This document shows positions 43,243 to 52,428 of a DNA stretch of 64,000 nt, one piece after another. The stretch lies in the NCBI RefSeq assembly GCF_900103165.1, contig NZ_FNKY01000001.1, positions 1,736,001-1,800,000 on the forward strand, written 5' to 3'. This DNA comes from Nitrosospira multiformis (GTDB lineage Bacteria; Pseudomonadota; Gammaproteobacteria; Burkholderiales; Nitrosomonadaceae). The first letter of the stretch is position 1. Each line of letters starts with the position of its first letter. The translations under genes were made by a program, and so were the position numbers. The notes under the pieces were generated by a model, which had not been told where the DNA came from, did not search any database, and saw only the letters and a program-made list of their open reading frames with translations.

Positions 43243-46200
43243 ATGCCAAACTTGCTAAACGAAAATCAGGCTAAAGAGTTTGCCGTGAAAAAGCGGCAAT
43301 GGCGGTGGCCCGCATTATTGCTCGCCACCCTTATCATTCTATCCTCAGGTATCAGCGTTTGGCTATCAACCACCCCATCCGGTCTCAGATCGTTGGGATC
43401 GGCAATATCTCATTTTAGCGCAGGCAACCTATCGTTTGAAGGGTTGGATGGTACGTTATCCGGTTCGTTTAGTATGCGTACCATGCGCTTTGAGAGTGAC
43501 GATCTGCTTGTCATTGCACGGGATATGCAATTGAGCTGGCAACCGGGTTCATTGAAGGAAGGCCGTCTGGATATAACGTCGCTGACAGCCAGGGAGGTGG
43601 AGATCGTTGCGTCACCTTCTACCGAGCCGAAGTCTCTGCCCGTAAGTCTGGAATCATCTTTTGCGCTATCTCTGCACAAGCTTGATATTGGTACGCTTCG
43701 CCTAACGCATGAGGAAGGCGGTACGCCGGATTTCAAGGCGACAGAGTTGGCGGCACAACTGGAAAGCGATGGCCGCAGGCACCGCTTGTCCAATCTGCGC
43801 GCTGGCCTTGAATTTGGTGGATTGACGGCATCGGGGCAGATAGATGGGAACAGGCCCTTCGATCTGAACATTCAAACTGAACTTACCGGGCGCGCCGGAC
43901 TTGGCATTGCGGGTGTTGAGTTGCCGGAAATGCCGGGCGCGCGTATTTCCGCCGCTATTACCGGCAACCTGGAACAACTCGATATCAGGATGAATGCCAT
44001 AGGAGGAGCTGATGCTGGGTTGACGGGAGGAGGTGAAGCGCTGCTGCGGCCTTACGCCCCGATTTTGGTTGCCGCGCTACGGTTATCGCTGCATGGCCTC
44101 GACCCCCATGTGTTTTCACCCCACGCCCCTAAAGCCAGCCTCTCATTACAAGCTGATTTGCATGAAACCAGTGCCGGGCGGCTGGAAGGCGGCATGGCGA
44201 TCGAGAACGCCGAACCCGCGCCGCTCGACCTCGGGGGTCTGCCGCTGCTCCAGGTACGCGCGCAGACAATACTCTCCGCGGAATTACTTCAGTTCAACGC
44301 GTTGACACTGGCCGTGGCCGGTGGCGGCACGGTTTCCGGGAATCTGCTCTGGCGGCCTGTGGAGGCGGCGGGAACGGCGGATCTTGCCGTCAGCCGGATT
44401 GATCCCGTCAGACTGGATACCCGCCTGCGCGCCGCCAATCTGAGCGGCGGGATAAAACTCAGCGGGGACGCACAGACGCAGCAAGGTATTTTGACGCTCA
44501 GCGACAAAGCGCTGAGCATGGATATTATTATCGCCAAGACAGGCAGTACGTTGACGCTGGACAAGATGCATCTCAAACATGGCCGGTCGGCGCTTACCGG
44601 GCATGGCAAGCTGGGACTGGACGAACGGCAGCCGTTCATGTTCGAGGGCAGACTCCAGCACTTTGATTTATCGGTCTTTGCACAGACGCCGCGCACCAGC
44701 CTCAACTCCACAATCGAATTGGCGGGCGAACTGACGCCAGAGACATCCGGTACGATACGCTTCAATATGAGCAACAGCCAGGTGGCGGGGCAGTCCGTTA
44801 GCGGCGATGGCCGGGTCGTATTCGCAGACCTCGATCTGGCTAGTCCGGCTACGGCCAGGGCTTCGGGGAAAATTGAACTATGGCTTGGCGCCAACCGTCT
44901 GCTTGCGCAAGGCGGTTTCGGCCGCAAGGGTGACCGGCTGCAATTAGAATTGGCCGCACCTGCCCTTGCGCAAATCGGGCATGGATTCAGTGGTTCCCTG
45001 ATGACCAGGGCTACACTGGAAAGCCGTTCTACAAACGGTGAGCCTGAGTGGCCGGATATGATCGTTAGCGCCGAAGGACGCGATCTTGCTCTTCCGGGCA
45101 ATCATTTTCTAGCCAGCTTTATGGTTGACGGCAATTCGCATGGTGACGCCATTTCACTAAAAATTAAAGCGGTGGATTATAAGACGGAAGAGGCAACCCG
45201 TTTGCGAAGTCTGCAACTGGAGGTGGAGGGCAGTAGAGCGCGGCACAAACTATGGACAACCGCCCGCCTGGACGACGATCTGAATCTGACCCTGCGAGCC
45301 ATTGGAGGGTTGAAAATACCACTGCAGACGGGTGGGAAAGGATCGAAGGGGAAAAAGAGACAAAGCGGGAAGGGATGGAAAGATACTACATGGCTAGGGG
45401 AGATATCGGAACTGGCCATGACTGGCGGATTACCCTTTCATTTAACACGGGCTGCCTCGCTGGAGGCTGGCAGGGAACGCATTTCGCTCGGTACGGCAGA
45501 GTTAGTCATTGCTGGAGGCGGCGTGCAGTTCAGTGGAACCGAATGGACGCCTCAGCAATGGCTCAGCCGTGGCAAGTTCAGCGGCATCGGGTTGCGCCCC
45601 GGCGGACCGGCTAGAATGGATGAGAATGAAAAAAATGGTAAAGTGCTGCGCCTGGGCGGGGAATGGGACATTGCATCCACCACGCAGTTGACAGGCAGCC
45701 TCAGGGTTACGCGCGAAAGCGGCGATTGGATTTTGCCGGGAAACATGTCGTTCTCGCCACTGGGTTTGCAAGCCCTTCAGCTTTCCGCTCATGCAGGCGG
45801 CGGAAGCCTCGCGGTGCAACTGAACGCACAAGGCGAACGGCTGGGCATGGTGAATGCCAACGTCTCCGCGCCGCTAGCCAAATCCGCGAGTTCCAGCCTG
45901 AATTGGACCGTGTTGCCCAGTGCACCCCTTACCGGACGGATATCCGCCGATATGGGCGATATGTCATGGCTGGGCCCCCTTGTCAATAACAACCTGAGAA
46001 GCGGTGGCCAGGTTGCCTTGCAGGCGGACGTGACCGGCACTCTCGGCAAGCCGCGTCTAAAAGGACAAATACGAGGCGATGATCTTGTATTGGCACTTCT
46101 GGATCAGGGTGTGCGACTCGAGCAAGGAAAACTGGCGGCACGTTTCGATGAAGAGTCATTGCATATGGATGTTCTAAGTTTTGTCGCTCCGCATGCGCCG

Positions 46201-47358
46201 CCTCCCGCCGACCGCTTGCTTAAAAACGTGAAAACTTCCATCAGTCCGAGCGGTTCCCGTGCATCTGGCATCATGAACCTTCTGGGTGAGTACGGCATCC
46301 TGGATGACACGGCGCGACATAAACCGCCCTCCGTCGATGATATGCCCAAAAGTCTGGAGCTTCCAACAGGTCCGGGTAGTCTCCAGGCATCGGGCACCTT
46401 GAACTTCATGGGCGAGCAGGGTGATCTGGAGTTCACGGCGAGCCGCCTGCCCCTGGCTCAGCGGGCGGACCGCTGGATTATCGTATCGGGAGGCGGGCGC
46501 GCCCGTCTTGAAAAAAACGTGCTGACTCTGAATGGGAATCTGCTGACGGATGCCGGCTTGATCGCCCAGCCAGAGGCCGGCCGCCCGCAACTGCCAGATG
46601 ACGTCATCGTCATGGGGAGAGAACCTGCCGCCCGGCAAGCGCCGCGGATCAGGCTTGAGACAACCCTTGATCTGGGCGGGCAGTTCTATATACGCGCCTC
46701 GGGATTGGAAGGCCGGTTGGCTGGCCAACTGCGCGTGCACGGTGAGCCAGGTCAACAATTGCGCACTACCGGTACGATCACCGCTCGCAACGCAAATTTT
46801 GAAGCGTATGGCCAGCGCCTGATGGTGGAGCGCGGCATCGTAAGTTTCCAGGGGCCAATCGACGATCCTGGACTGAATGTGCTTGCGGTGCGTACGGGGT
46901 TACCGGTGGAAGCGGGTGTCGAAGTGACCGGCAGCGTGCGCCGGCCCCGGGTGCGGCTGGTCTCCACGCCGGCCGTTTCGGATCTGGAGAAACTTTCGTG
47001 GATCACGCTGGGCCGTGCCCCTGAAGGAAAGGCCGATGCATCGCTGTTAATGACCGCAGCCAATGCCATTCTGGGCGGTCAATCCGGCGGTGTCACGGAT
47101 AAAATCGCCCAGGCGCTGGGTGTGGATGAACTATCCATACGACAGGCGCGACCCATGGGTGGAGATGTATTGATGGGTCAGATCGGCACCGTCGGCAAGC
47201 GCCTTTCGAACCGAGCCTATATCAGCTATGAGCAGGCATTAACGGCGGTGGCCGGAGTGACCAAGCTCGCCTACAGCCTGACCTCCCGTATTACGGTTGT
47301 CACCAGGGCGGGTATTGATAACGCGATCGATGTGCTTTATACAATGCGGTTTGATTGA
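43243..47358 (+). CDS. tamB: TamB translocation and assembly module protein
   Basis: Long AsmA-like protein anchored in the inner membrane that spans the periplasm to TamA. Product 1371 aa, near E. coli TamB (about 1259). An N-terminal membrane segment (about 23-41, LLLATLIILSSGISVWLST) is followed by more than 1000 residues of beta-rich repeats forming a lipid-binding groove. The conserved C-terminal TamB (DUF490) region includes ANFEAYGQRLMVERGIVSFQGPIDDPGLNVLAVR and a final KLAYSLTSRITVVTRAG...LYTMRFD. Transcription from the tamA promoter is blocked or weakened by the intervening reverse gene, so it may use another promoter. Confidence 0.93.
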   Translation: MPNLLNENQAKEFAVKKRQWRWPALLLATLIILSSGISVWLSTTPSGLRSLGSAISHFSAGNLSFEGLDGTLSGSFSMRTMRFESDDLLVIARDMQLSWQPGSLKEGRLDITSLTAREVEIVASPSTEPKSLPVSLESSFALSLHKLDIGTLRLTHEEGGTPDFKATELAAQLESDGRRHRLSNLRAGLEFGGLTASGQIDGNRPFDLNIQTELTGRAGLGIAGVELPEMPGARISAAITGNLEQLDIRMNAIGGADAGLTGGGEALLRPYAPILVAALRLSLHGLDPHVFSPHAPKASLSLQADLHETSAGRLEGGMAIENAEPAPLDLGGLPLLQVRAQTILSAELLQFNALTLAVAGGGTVSGNLLWRPVEAAGTADLAVSRIDPVRLDTRLRAANLSGGIKLSGDAQTQQGILTLSDKALSMDIIIAKTGSTLTLDKMHLKHGRSALTGHGKLGLDERQPFMFEGRLQHFDLSVFAQTPRTSLNSTIELAGELTPETSGTIRFNMSNSQVAGQSVSGDGRVVFADLDLASPATARASGKIELWLGANRLLAQGGFGRKGDRLQLELAAPALAQIGHGFSGSLMTRATLESRSTNGEPEWPDMIVSAEGRDLALPGNHFLASFMVDGNSHGDAISLKIKAVDYKTEEATRLRSLQLEVEGSRARHKLWTTARLDDDLNLTLRAIGGLKIPLQTGGKGSKGKKRQSGKGWKDTTWLGEISELAMTGGLPFHLTRAASLEAGRERISLGTAELVIAGGGVQFSGTEWTPQQWLSRGKFSGIGLRPGGPARMDENEKNGKVLRLGGEWDIASTTQLTGSLRVTRESGDWILPGNMSFSPLGLQALQLSAHAGGGSLAVQLNAQGERLGMVNANVSAPLAKSASSSLNWTVLPSAPLTGRISADMGDMSWLGPLVNNNLRSGGQVALQADVTGTLGKPRLKGQIRGDDLVLALLDQGVRLEQGKLAARFDEESLHMDVLSFVAPHAPPPADRLLKNVKTSISPSGSRASGIMNLLGEYGILDDTARHKPPSVDDMPKSLELPTGPGSLQASGTLNFMGEQGDLEFTASRLPLAQRADRWIIVSGGGRARLEKNVLTLNGNLLTDAGLIAQPEAGRPQLPDDVIVMGREPAARQAPRIRLETTLDLGGQFYIRASGLEGRLAGQLRVHGEPGQQLRTTGTITARNANFEAYGQRLMVERGIVSFQGPIDDPGLNVLAVRTGLPVEAGVEVTGSVRRPRVRLVSTPAVSDLEKLSWITLGRAPEGKADASLLMTAANAILGGQSGGVTDKIAQALGVDELSIRQARPMGGDVLMGQIGTVGKRLSNRAYISYEQALTAVAGVTKLAYSLTSRITVVTRAGIDNAIDVLYTMRFD

Positions 47359-47394
47359 GCGCTAAGACTCTGTTCGTTTTACAGGCGCAATTCA

Positions 47395-47441
47395 AGAAAA
47401 GCCGATGCGCCGGACAAGTTAAAGCCGCAAGCGCATCGGCT
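47395..47441 (-). terminator. Terminator for the short minus-strand gene
   Basis: An 11-bp perfect stem AGCCGATGCGC (47400-47410)/GCGCATCGGCT (47431-47441) with a 20-nt loop. Read on the minus strand it is followed by TTTTCT, the pattern of an intrinsic terminator. It lies about 87 bp beyond the stop of the 26-codon gene. Confidence 0.7.
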
Positions 47442-47527
47442 AATTAAGTTATTAGTTCCGACTTCTGTATGCTGTAGTCAGAAGATATTCCTTGCCATGG
47501 GTCCTACGCAAGGTTGTAGGATCGGTT

Positions 47528-47608
47528 TCATTCGTGCCGTCCATCCTTCGACAGAAAGAACCAAAGGCCGACCGCCGCTACACCTACTACGAGAATCGCC
47601 AATTCCAT
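47528..47608 (-). CDS. Predicted 26-residue single-span membrane peptide
   Basis: Too short for ordinary gene finding. On the minus strand, AAAGGAGA lies 5-7 bases before ATG 47606-47608, a very strong ribosome site. The reading frame begins MELAILVVGVAAVGLWFF, a hydrophobic helix, and ends with a charged tail (SKDGRHE) before TGA at 47528-47530. The size, one membrane span and charged C-terminus resemble regulatory or accessory membrane micropeptides. A terminator follows downstream on the same strand. Its partner and function are unknown. Confidence 0.6.
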   Translation of the reverse strand: MELAILVVGVAAVGLWFFLSKDGRHE

Positions 47609-48018
47609 GATTATCTCCTTTAAGGATTGAGATGCTCAAGAATGACTCATTTGATGACCATCTACCAACGTTGCACTTCTCAGTCCAGTCAGCAAACGCC
47701 TTCAAAAACATCTCCATTACTGTCTAAAAAAACGTCACCTGCGAACAACATATAACACGTCCGCGAAGATTTGACTCGTACTAATATAAAAAGTTCTTAC
47801 ACTGATTGAAAATCTTCAAAATCCATCCTCGATCAGTCGTTTTTTTGCTTTGATTCTTCAGATCCGGCCATTCGCCAGCTCCGGGTATTTCACCATACTT
47901 TGTTAGAGACGATACTTTTCATCTGATGGAACTCAACCAAACATGAAAAATCACTATAATTGACGCTGGAATTGGAAAAATAATAGCCATACAATCTGAT
48001 TAAGCAAGCTGATGGATC

Positions 48019-48741
48019 ATGTTGGAACAGGATGACGACGAAAAGTATCGCATTTATTCAGAGGCCGGGATTCTCTCGATTCTGCGGTCCATGATGCGGA
48101 ATAATTCCCTGGTGACGTGTAATGTTGGTCACAGTGACAGTCATATTTTGACGACGGTTATCGATGTTGATGCGGAGCAGGGTGAAATGGTGCTGGATTA
48201 CGGTGCCGATGAGATTGTCAACCAGCAGGCGCTGAAGGCCAATGAACTGGATGCCGTCGCATTTCCGGACCATGTGAAGATTCAGTTCGTTTGCGAGGGG
48301 ATCGAGAAAATCCAGTTTGAAGGACACGCCGCCTTCCTTACCCGGATTCCGGAAACGCTGTTGCGTATACAGAGAAGGGAGTTTTACCGCGTCGATACCC
48401 CGACAGCCATGCCCATCAAGTGCGTGATACCATTGCCGGAGGGACACTCCCCGGCCGTCGTTGAAGTTATTCTGCATGATATAAGCTGTGGCGGCATGGC
48501 GGTGATCGACGCTCAATCCAGTCTCAATTTTGAGACGGGCGCCATCCACCACGACTGCCTGGTCGTGTTGCCTGAGATTGGTACGGCCAAGGTCAATCTC
48601 CAGGTACAGGATGTTTCAGAAATTCCCCATGGAGACGGCCAGCGCGCCCGGTGTGTCTATGTTGATCCGCAGGAGAGTGTGTTGTCCATGATCCAGCGTT
48701 ATATCAATAAGCTGGAATTGGAGCGAAGGCGAAGGCAGTAA
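48019..48741 (+). CDS. YcgR-like PilZ-domain c-di-GMP-binding protein
   Basis: Flagellar-brake type protein that binds cyclic di-GMP and slows motility. The 240-residue product has an N-terminal YcgR-N region and a C-terminal PilZ domain. The c-di-GMP motifs are present: RREFYRVDTP (RxxxR) and DISCGGMAV (DxSxxG). It is isolated, with no flagellar gene in the window. The ribosome site before ATG 48019 is weak. Confidence 0.85.
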   Translation: MLEQDDDEKYRIYSEAGILSILRSMMRNNSLVTCNVGHSDSHILTTVIDVDAEQGEMVLDYGADEIVNQQALKANELDAVAFPDHVKIQFVCEGIEKIQFEGHAAFLTRIPETLLRIQRREFYRVDTPTAMPIKCVIPLPEGHSPAVVEVILHDISCGGMAVIDAQSSLNFETGAIHHDCLVVLPEIGTAKVNLQVQDVSEIPHGDGQRARCVYVDPQESVLSMIQRYINKLELERRRRQ

Positions 48742-48898
48742 TTTTTCATTTGACGCTTTTATGCATTGCCTCGCGTCCATAGATCCCAGCTCTTCAGGCT
48801 ATCGGTATTGATAACGTCCCCGATGTCCTTTACACTTTGCATTACGACTGAGCTAAAGCATTTTCCTTCTTCTGAATCAATCACTCATCGGAGGAAAC

Positions 48899-49516
48899 AT
48901 GGCAACAATTGATCAGATTGTTGACGCCGCGGTTGAGCTGGGGGAGCAGGGATCGTGGGAGGCTGTGCGCTTGCACGACGTGGCGGTCACGCTGGGGATT
49001 ACCCTGGACGATGTACGCGCGCATTTCCGTGAGAAGGAAGACATTGTTGATGCCTGGTTTGAGCGTGCCGATAGCGCCATGCTCAAAGCCGCACAAGCTT
49101 CCGATTTTTTCCATCTGACGCCCCGTCAGCGTTTGCATCGTTTGATCATGACATGGCTTGGCGCACTTCATCCTTGCCGCAAAACAACCCGGCAGATGAT
49201 CTATGGAAAATTGGAACCGGGACATATCCATATCCAGGTACCCGGACTGATGCGCGTCAGCCGCACTGTACAATGGATGCGTGAGGCCGCCAACCGGGAT
49301 GCGACCTATGTCCGGCGCGCACTTGAAGAAACCGGCCTGACGACAATTTACCTGGCGGCATTTTTTCACTGGATGAATGATAATTCACCGGGTTCGACCA
49401 AAACCAGCCGGTTTCTTGAAGGGTGTCTCTCCGTCGCTGAAAACCTGGATCGTAGGGTATTCAGCCGGCATGCAACCACGGAAAGTACGGGCGAAAAAGC
49501 GCCACAGGGTATTTGA
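48899..49516 (+). CDS. TetR/AcrR-family transcriptional regulator
   Basis: A 205-residue regulator. The N-terminal helix-turn-helix is visible as TIDQIVDAAVELGEQGSWEAVRLHDVAVTLGITLDDVRAHFREKEDIVDAWFERAD, the usual TetR layout. The C-terminal ligand-binding part is poorly conserved, so the target and inducer are unknown. GGAGGAAAC precedes the ATG. It is followed 55 bp later by a membrane hydrolase gene, possibly a co-regulated pair. Confidence 0.85.
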   Translation: MATIDQIVDAAVELGEQGSWEAVRLHDVAVTLGITLDDVRAHFREKEDIVDAWFERADSAMLKAAQASDFFHLTPRQRLHRLIMTWLGALHPCRKTTRQMIYGKLEPGHIHIQVPGLMRVSRTVQWMREAANRDATYVRRALEETGLTTIYLAAFFHWMNDNSPGSTKTSRFLEGCLSVAENLDRRVFSRHATTESTGEKAPQGI

Positions 49517-49571
49517 GCCGGTACTCTGGTATTTTCCACCGTCCTTTCCTCCTTGTAATTCCGCAAGCGGC

Positions 49572-50678
49572 ATGGATACTCTGACCCATGCGTTAAGCGG
49601 TGCTTTGCTGGCGCGTGCAACCGCACCGGCAACACCGGGTCCCGGTGCGCTGACAACGCGCGCACGTATGACAGTGGGGTTCGTGGCGGCCGCATTTCCC
49701 GACAGCGATATTGTATTGCGCCTGTTTGGCGCGCTTCCGTATCTTGATCTGCACCGGGGTGTCACCCACTCGATTATCCTGCTTCCCGCATGGGCGCTGC
49801 TGTTAGCCTGGCTATTTTCACGGTTTTCGCGCCAACGCTATTCCTGGCGGGCAATATACGGCACCGCCGCCCTGGGTATCGCCATCCACATCGCGGGCGA
49901 TATTTTTACCGCATACGGCACAATGGTGCTGGCGCCTTTTTCCTATCATCGTTTCGCTCTTCCTTTCACATTTATCATCGACCCGTATTTTACAGGCATT
50001 ATTGTGATTGGCTTGGCGGCGGCCATGCTCAGACGCCAAAGGCGGTATCCCGCCATCATTGCCATGATGCTTCTGGGGGGCTACGTCGGATTTCAGGGAG
50101 TTCTCCATTCTCAGGCCATCAAGGTGGGAGAAACTTACGTCGAAGCCCATGGACTGGGAGGAGCGGGGGCCGAGGTTCATGCCATTCCTCAACCCCTGTC
50201 GCCTTTCAACTGGAAGATCATCGTCAGCCGCGGGGATGACTATTACGAAGCACTGATCAATTTGTGGCGCACTCATAAGCTGAACCCACCCAATCCGCCA
50301 AGTGGAATATCAGGCATATGGGGAAGGGTCGCCTCAAACTATCAACCGGTTTCAGCGGCAACGTGGGTACACTACCGACGATTTGGCATAACAGAATCTC
50401 AAAGTATGCTCGCGCGTGAAGCCTGGAGCCAGGAGGTTTTTACCCGCTACCGCCAGTTTGTGATGTTCCCCTTTCTCGATCGAATAGAATCCGCCGAAAA
50501 CGGTGTGTGCGTGTGGTTTCTTGATCTGCGCTTTACGACTCCTTCACTGCCGCCGTCTTTAGGATTCGGCGTATGCCGGGATAGTGCCGCAGGCCCCTGG
50601 CGGCTGGGACACGCAGCCGGCGCTTTCGGGACTGACACGATTTCCGAGCTCTTGGGAATGAAGAGGGAAGGAGATTAA
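49572..50678 (+). CDS. YdjM/DUF457-type membrane-bound metal-dependent hydrolase
   Basis: A 368-residue integral membrane protein that starts MDTLTHALSGALLARA; the early TH, the FPDSDIV acidic motif and LHRGVTHSIIL are the conserved metal-ligand residues of this family. Several membrane segments follow (ALLLAWLFSRF; FTFIIDPYFTGIIVIGLA). The substrate is unknown. ATG 49572 is chosen because the family consensus begins there; the longer frame upstream has no homology and overlaps the tetR end. Confidence 0.82.
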   Translation: MDTLTHALSGALLARATAPATPGPGALTTRARMTVGFVAAAFPDSDIVLRLFGALPYLDLHRGVTHSIILLPAWALLLAWLFSRFSRQRYSWRAIYGTAALGIAIHIAGDIFTAYGTMVLAPFSYHRFALPFTFIIDPYFTGIIVIGLAAAMLRRQRRYPAIIAMMLLGGYVGFQGVLHSQAIKVGETYVEAHGLGGAGAEVHAIPQPLSPFNWKIIVSRGDDYYEALINLWRTHKLNPPNPPSGISGIWGRVASNYQPVSAATWVHYRRFGITESQSMLAREAWSQEVFTRYRQFVMFPFLDRIESAENGVCVWFLDLRFTTPSLPPSLGFGVCRDSAAGPWRLGHAAGAFGTDTISELLGMKREGD

Positions 50679-51016
50679 CTGCCGTACATCAAAATGTCTG
50701 AAGGAGCAGAATCTTTAAGTATGCCTATGCAGAACGGATAAATCGTAGCCTCCTCAGAATCTACGCATAACACGATATATCAAACTCTCTTGTTGTTGAT
50801 CCGGTGAGCAAACAGTACCACTGGCGGAGATCCCACCGAATAAGTCACAAACGATAGCATTTCTCCCACCCGTATCGATTACCAGTAGCAGGTTAGCAGC
50901 CAGTGACATGCTGTGCTGCCACCATTGCTGCGCCGATATAGCAGCCATACAAACCGAAATTCGCTCCCGGCCGGTTTCTTCATAAAATAAACTCTCCTTC
51001 CGAAAGTGCGCAAAAG

Positions 51017-51030
51017 TTGACATTTATCAA
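51017..51030 (+). promoter_or_regulatory. FNR-like box upstream of the cox operon
   Basis: TTGAC-ATTT-ATCAA matches the FNR consensus TTGAT-N4-ATCAA except for one base. Its centre lies about 114 bp before the coxB ATG. A TACGAT hexamer at 51053-51058 could be the -10; it would place transcription start near 51065 and the box near -41.5, the class II activation position. An Fnr-family gene lies 4.9 kb downstream. Confidence 0.55.
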
Positions 51031-51092
51031 GGTTTCCTCGCGCGGCGCGTCATACGATTCGATACCGGATAAGAAAATCTGATTATCTTCAA

Positions 51093-51114
51093 TGCTCATT
51101 CGACTGAATGAGCA
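51093..51114 (+). promoter_or_regulatory. Leader hairpin just before coxB
   Basis: TGCTCATTC (51093-51101) and GAATGAGCA (51106-51114) form a perfect 9-bp stem with loop GACT, ending 23 bp before the coxB ATG. It could be an operator palindrome or a translational control hairpin in the 5' leader. Confidence 0.45.
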
Positions 51115-51137
51115 ACGCGGATCAAGTGGGGGGAAAT

Positions 51138-52274
51138 ATGAGTAGTAAAGTAACAGCAGCGCTGGCAGGAGTTCTGACGCTCGCCATGTATTCCGGATTG
51201 GGAATGGCGGCGGCGGATCCTTACCAGTTGAACTTGCCCGAGCCGCAGACGATTATCGCCAGACAGATCTATGATCAGCATACGCTGGCCTTATGGATAT
51301 GCCTGGTTATTTTTATCGGCGTATTTGGCACCATGTTTTATTCGGTGCTCAAGCACCGCAAGGATGCGGGTTACAAAGCTGCGAATTTCCATCACAGCAC
51401 CACGGTGGAGATCATCTGGACCATCATCCCGTTCTTCATTCTGATTGGCATGGCTTATCCGGCCACCAAGACCATCATCGCCATGAAAGATACCTCCAGC
51501 CCGGACATCACCATCAAGACGACGGGCTACCAGTGGAAATGGGGCTATGACTACATTACAGGCGAGGGGGAAGGCATCAGTTTCCTGAGTGCGCTGGCTA
51601 CCTCCAAGGCGCAAATCGAGAACAAGGAAAGCAAAGGCGAGAATTATCTGCTGGAAGTGGACAACCCGCTGGTGGTGCCCACAGGCAAGAAAATACGGAT
51701 ACTGCTTACCGCCAACGACGTGATCCATGCCTGGTGGGTTCCGGCATTAGGGGCCAAGCAGGACGCCATTCCCGGATTCATCCGCGACACCTGGTTCACG
51801 GTAGACAAGCCTGGCACCTATCGGGGGCAGTGCGCCGAGCTCTGTGGCAAGGAACACGGCTTCATGCCGATCGTGGTGGAAGCGCTGGAACCGGAGAAAT
51901 ACGCCCAGTGGGTGGCTGAGCAGAAAAAGAAAACCGCGGTGGCGGCTGTTGACGCCAACAAGACCTTCACGCTGGATGAGCTGAAAGCCGAAGGCGAGAA
52001 AGTCTATGCGGGCAACTGTGCCGCTTGCCATCAGGCCAATGGCAAGGGTGTTCCGGGGGCGTTTGCCGCACTGGATGGATCGAAGATTGCCACGGGTCCC
52101 AAGGCCGAGCATATCAACATAGTAATGAATGGAAAAACCGGCACAGCAATGGCAGCTTTCCAGCATCTGTCGGATGTACAAATCGCGGCGGTGGTCACCT
52201 ACGAGCGCAATGCCTGGGGCAATACGACAGGCGACGTGGTGCAGCCATCGGAAATCAACGAACTCAGAAAATAG
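51138..52274 (+). CDS. coxB: Cytochrome c oxidase subunit II with fused cytochrome c domain
   Basis: Accepts electrons at the CuA centre of an aa3/caa3-type haem-copper oxidase. ATG 51138 is chosen for its GGGGGAAAT site; an upstream in-frame ATG at 51108 lies inside the leader hairpin. The 378-residue product has a signal peptide, two membrane helices, the YQWKWGYDYI motif and CuA ligands C232, C236, H240 and M243 in CAELCGKEHGFM. A C-terminal cytochrome c domain carries CAACH (C294-H298), as in caa3 oxidases, so it can take electrons from its own haem c. Confidence 0.95.
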   Translation: MSSKVTAALAGVLTLAMYSGLGMAAADPYQLNLPEPQTIIARQIYDQHTLALWICLVIFIGVFGTMFYSVLKHRKDAGYKAANFHHSTTVEIIWTIIPFFILIGMAYPATKTIIAMKDTSSPDITIKTTGYQWKWGYDYITGEGEGISFLSALATSKAQIENKESKGENYLLEVDNPLVVPTGKKIRILLTANDVIHAWWVPALGAKQDAIPGFIRDTWFTVDKPGTYRGQCAELCGKEHGFMPIVVEALEPEKYAQWVAEQKKKTAVAAVDANKTFTLDELKAEGEKVYAGNCAACHQANGKGVPGAFAALDGSKIATGPKAEHINIVMNGKTGTAMAAFQHLSDVQIAAVVTYERNAWGNTTGDVVQPSEINELRK

Positions 52275-52335
52275 CATCGGGAAGCAACCATGGCGACGCC
52301 ATTACGATATTGCGATTACCCCATCGCAGAGGTTG

Positions 52336-52377
52336 CGCCGGCGCATCACCACTCTCCAGGTGGTCTGGTGAGCCGGC
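52336..52377 (+). other. Hairpin between coxB and coxA
   Basis: GCCGG...ATCACCAC and GTGGTCTGGTGA...GCCGGC form an imperfect GC-rich hairpin in the 155-bp coxB-coxA gap. There is no T run after it, so it is more likely an mRNA-stability or processing structure than a terminator. The coxA ribosome site (AAGGAGAAAG) follows further downstream. Confidence 0.4.
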
Positions 52378-52428
52378 TAATGATCGTTCGATATCAACAT
52401 TTCAAAAAATAGCATCAAGGAGAAAGTT

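Larger units (their letters stand above)
47359..48018. other. Gap between tamB and the PilZ gene, with a short minus-strand gene
   Basis: About 660 bp. It contains the 26-codon minus-strand gene at 47528-47608 and its terminator (47395-47441). The remainder, 47620-48018, is AT-rich with no other gene. A perfect TATAAT at 47954-47959 without a -35 partner may serve the ycgR-like gene downstream. Confidence 0.5.
50679..51137. other. Regulatory gap upstream of coxB
   Basis: About 460 bp. The downstream half holds the FNR-like box (51017-51030), a possible -10 and a leader hairpin (51093-51114). An 89-codon minus-strand frame (50754-51023) crosses the region, but it has no recognisable domain and its start lies inside the FNR-like box, so it is not annotated as a gene. 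Confidence 0.5.

Noticed and set aside
50754-51023. 89-codon minus-strand frame upstream of coxB
   Set aside because: No clear domain; its start lies inside the FNR-like box and the region is better explained as a promoter.
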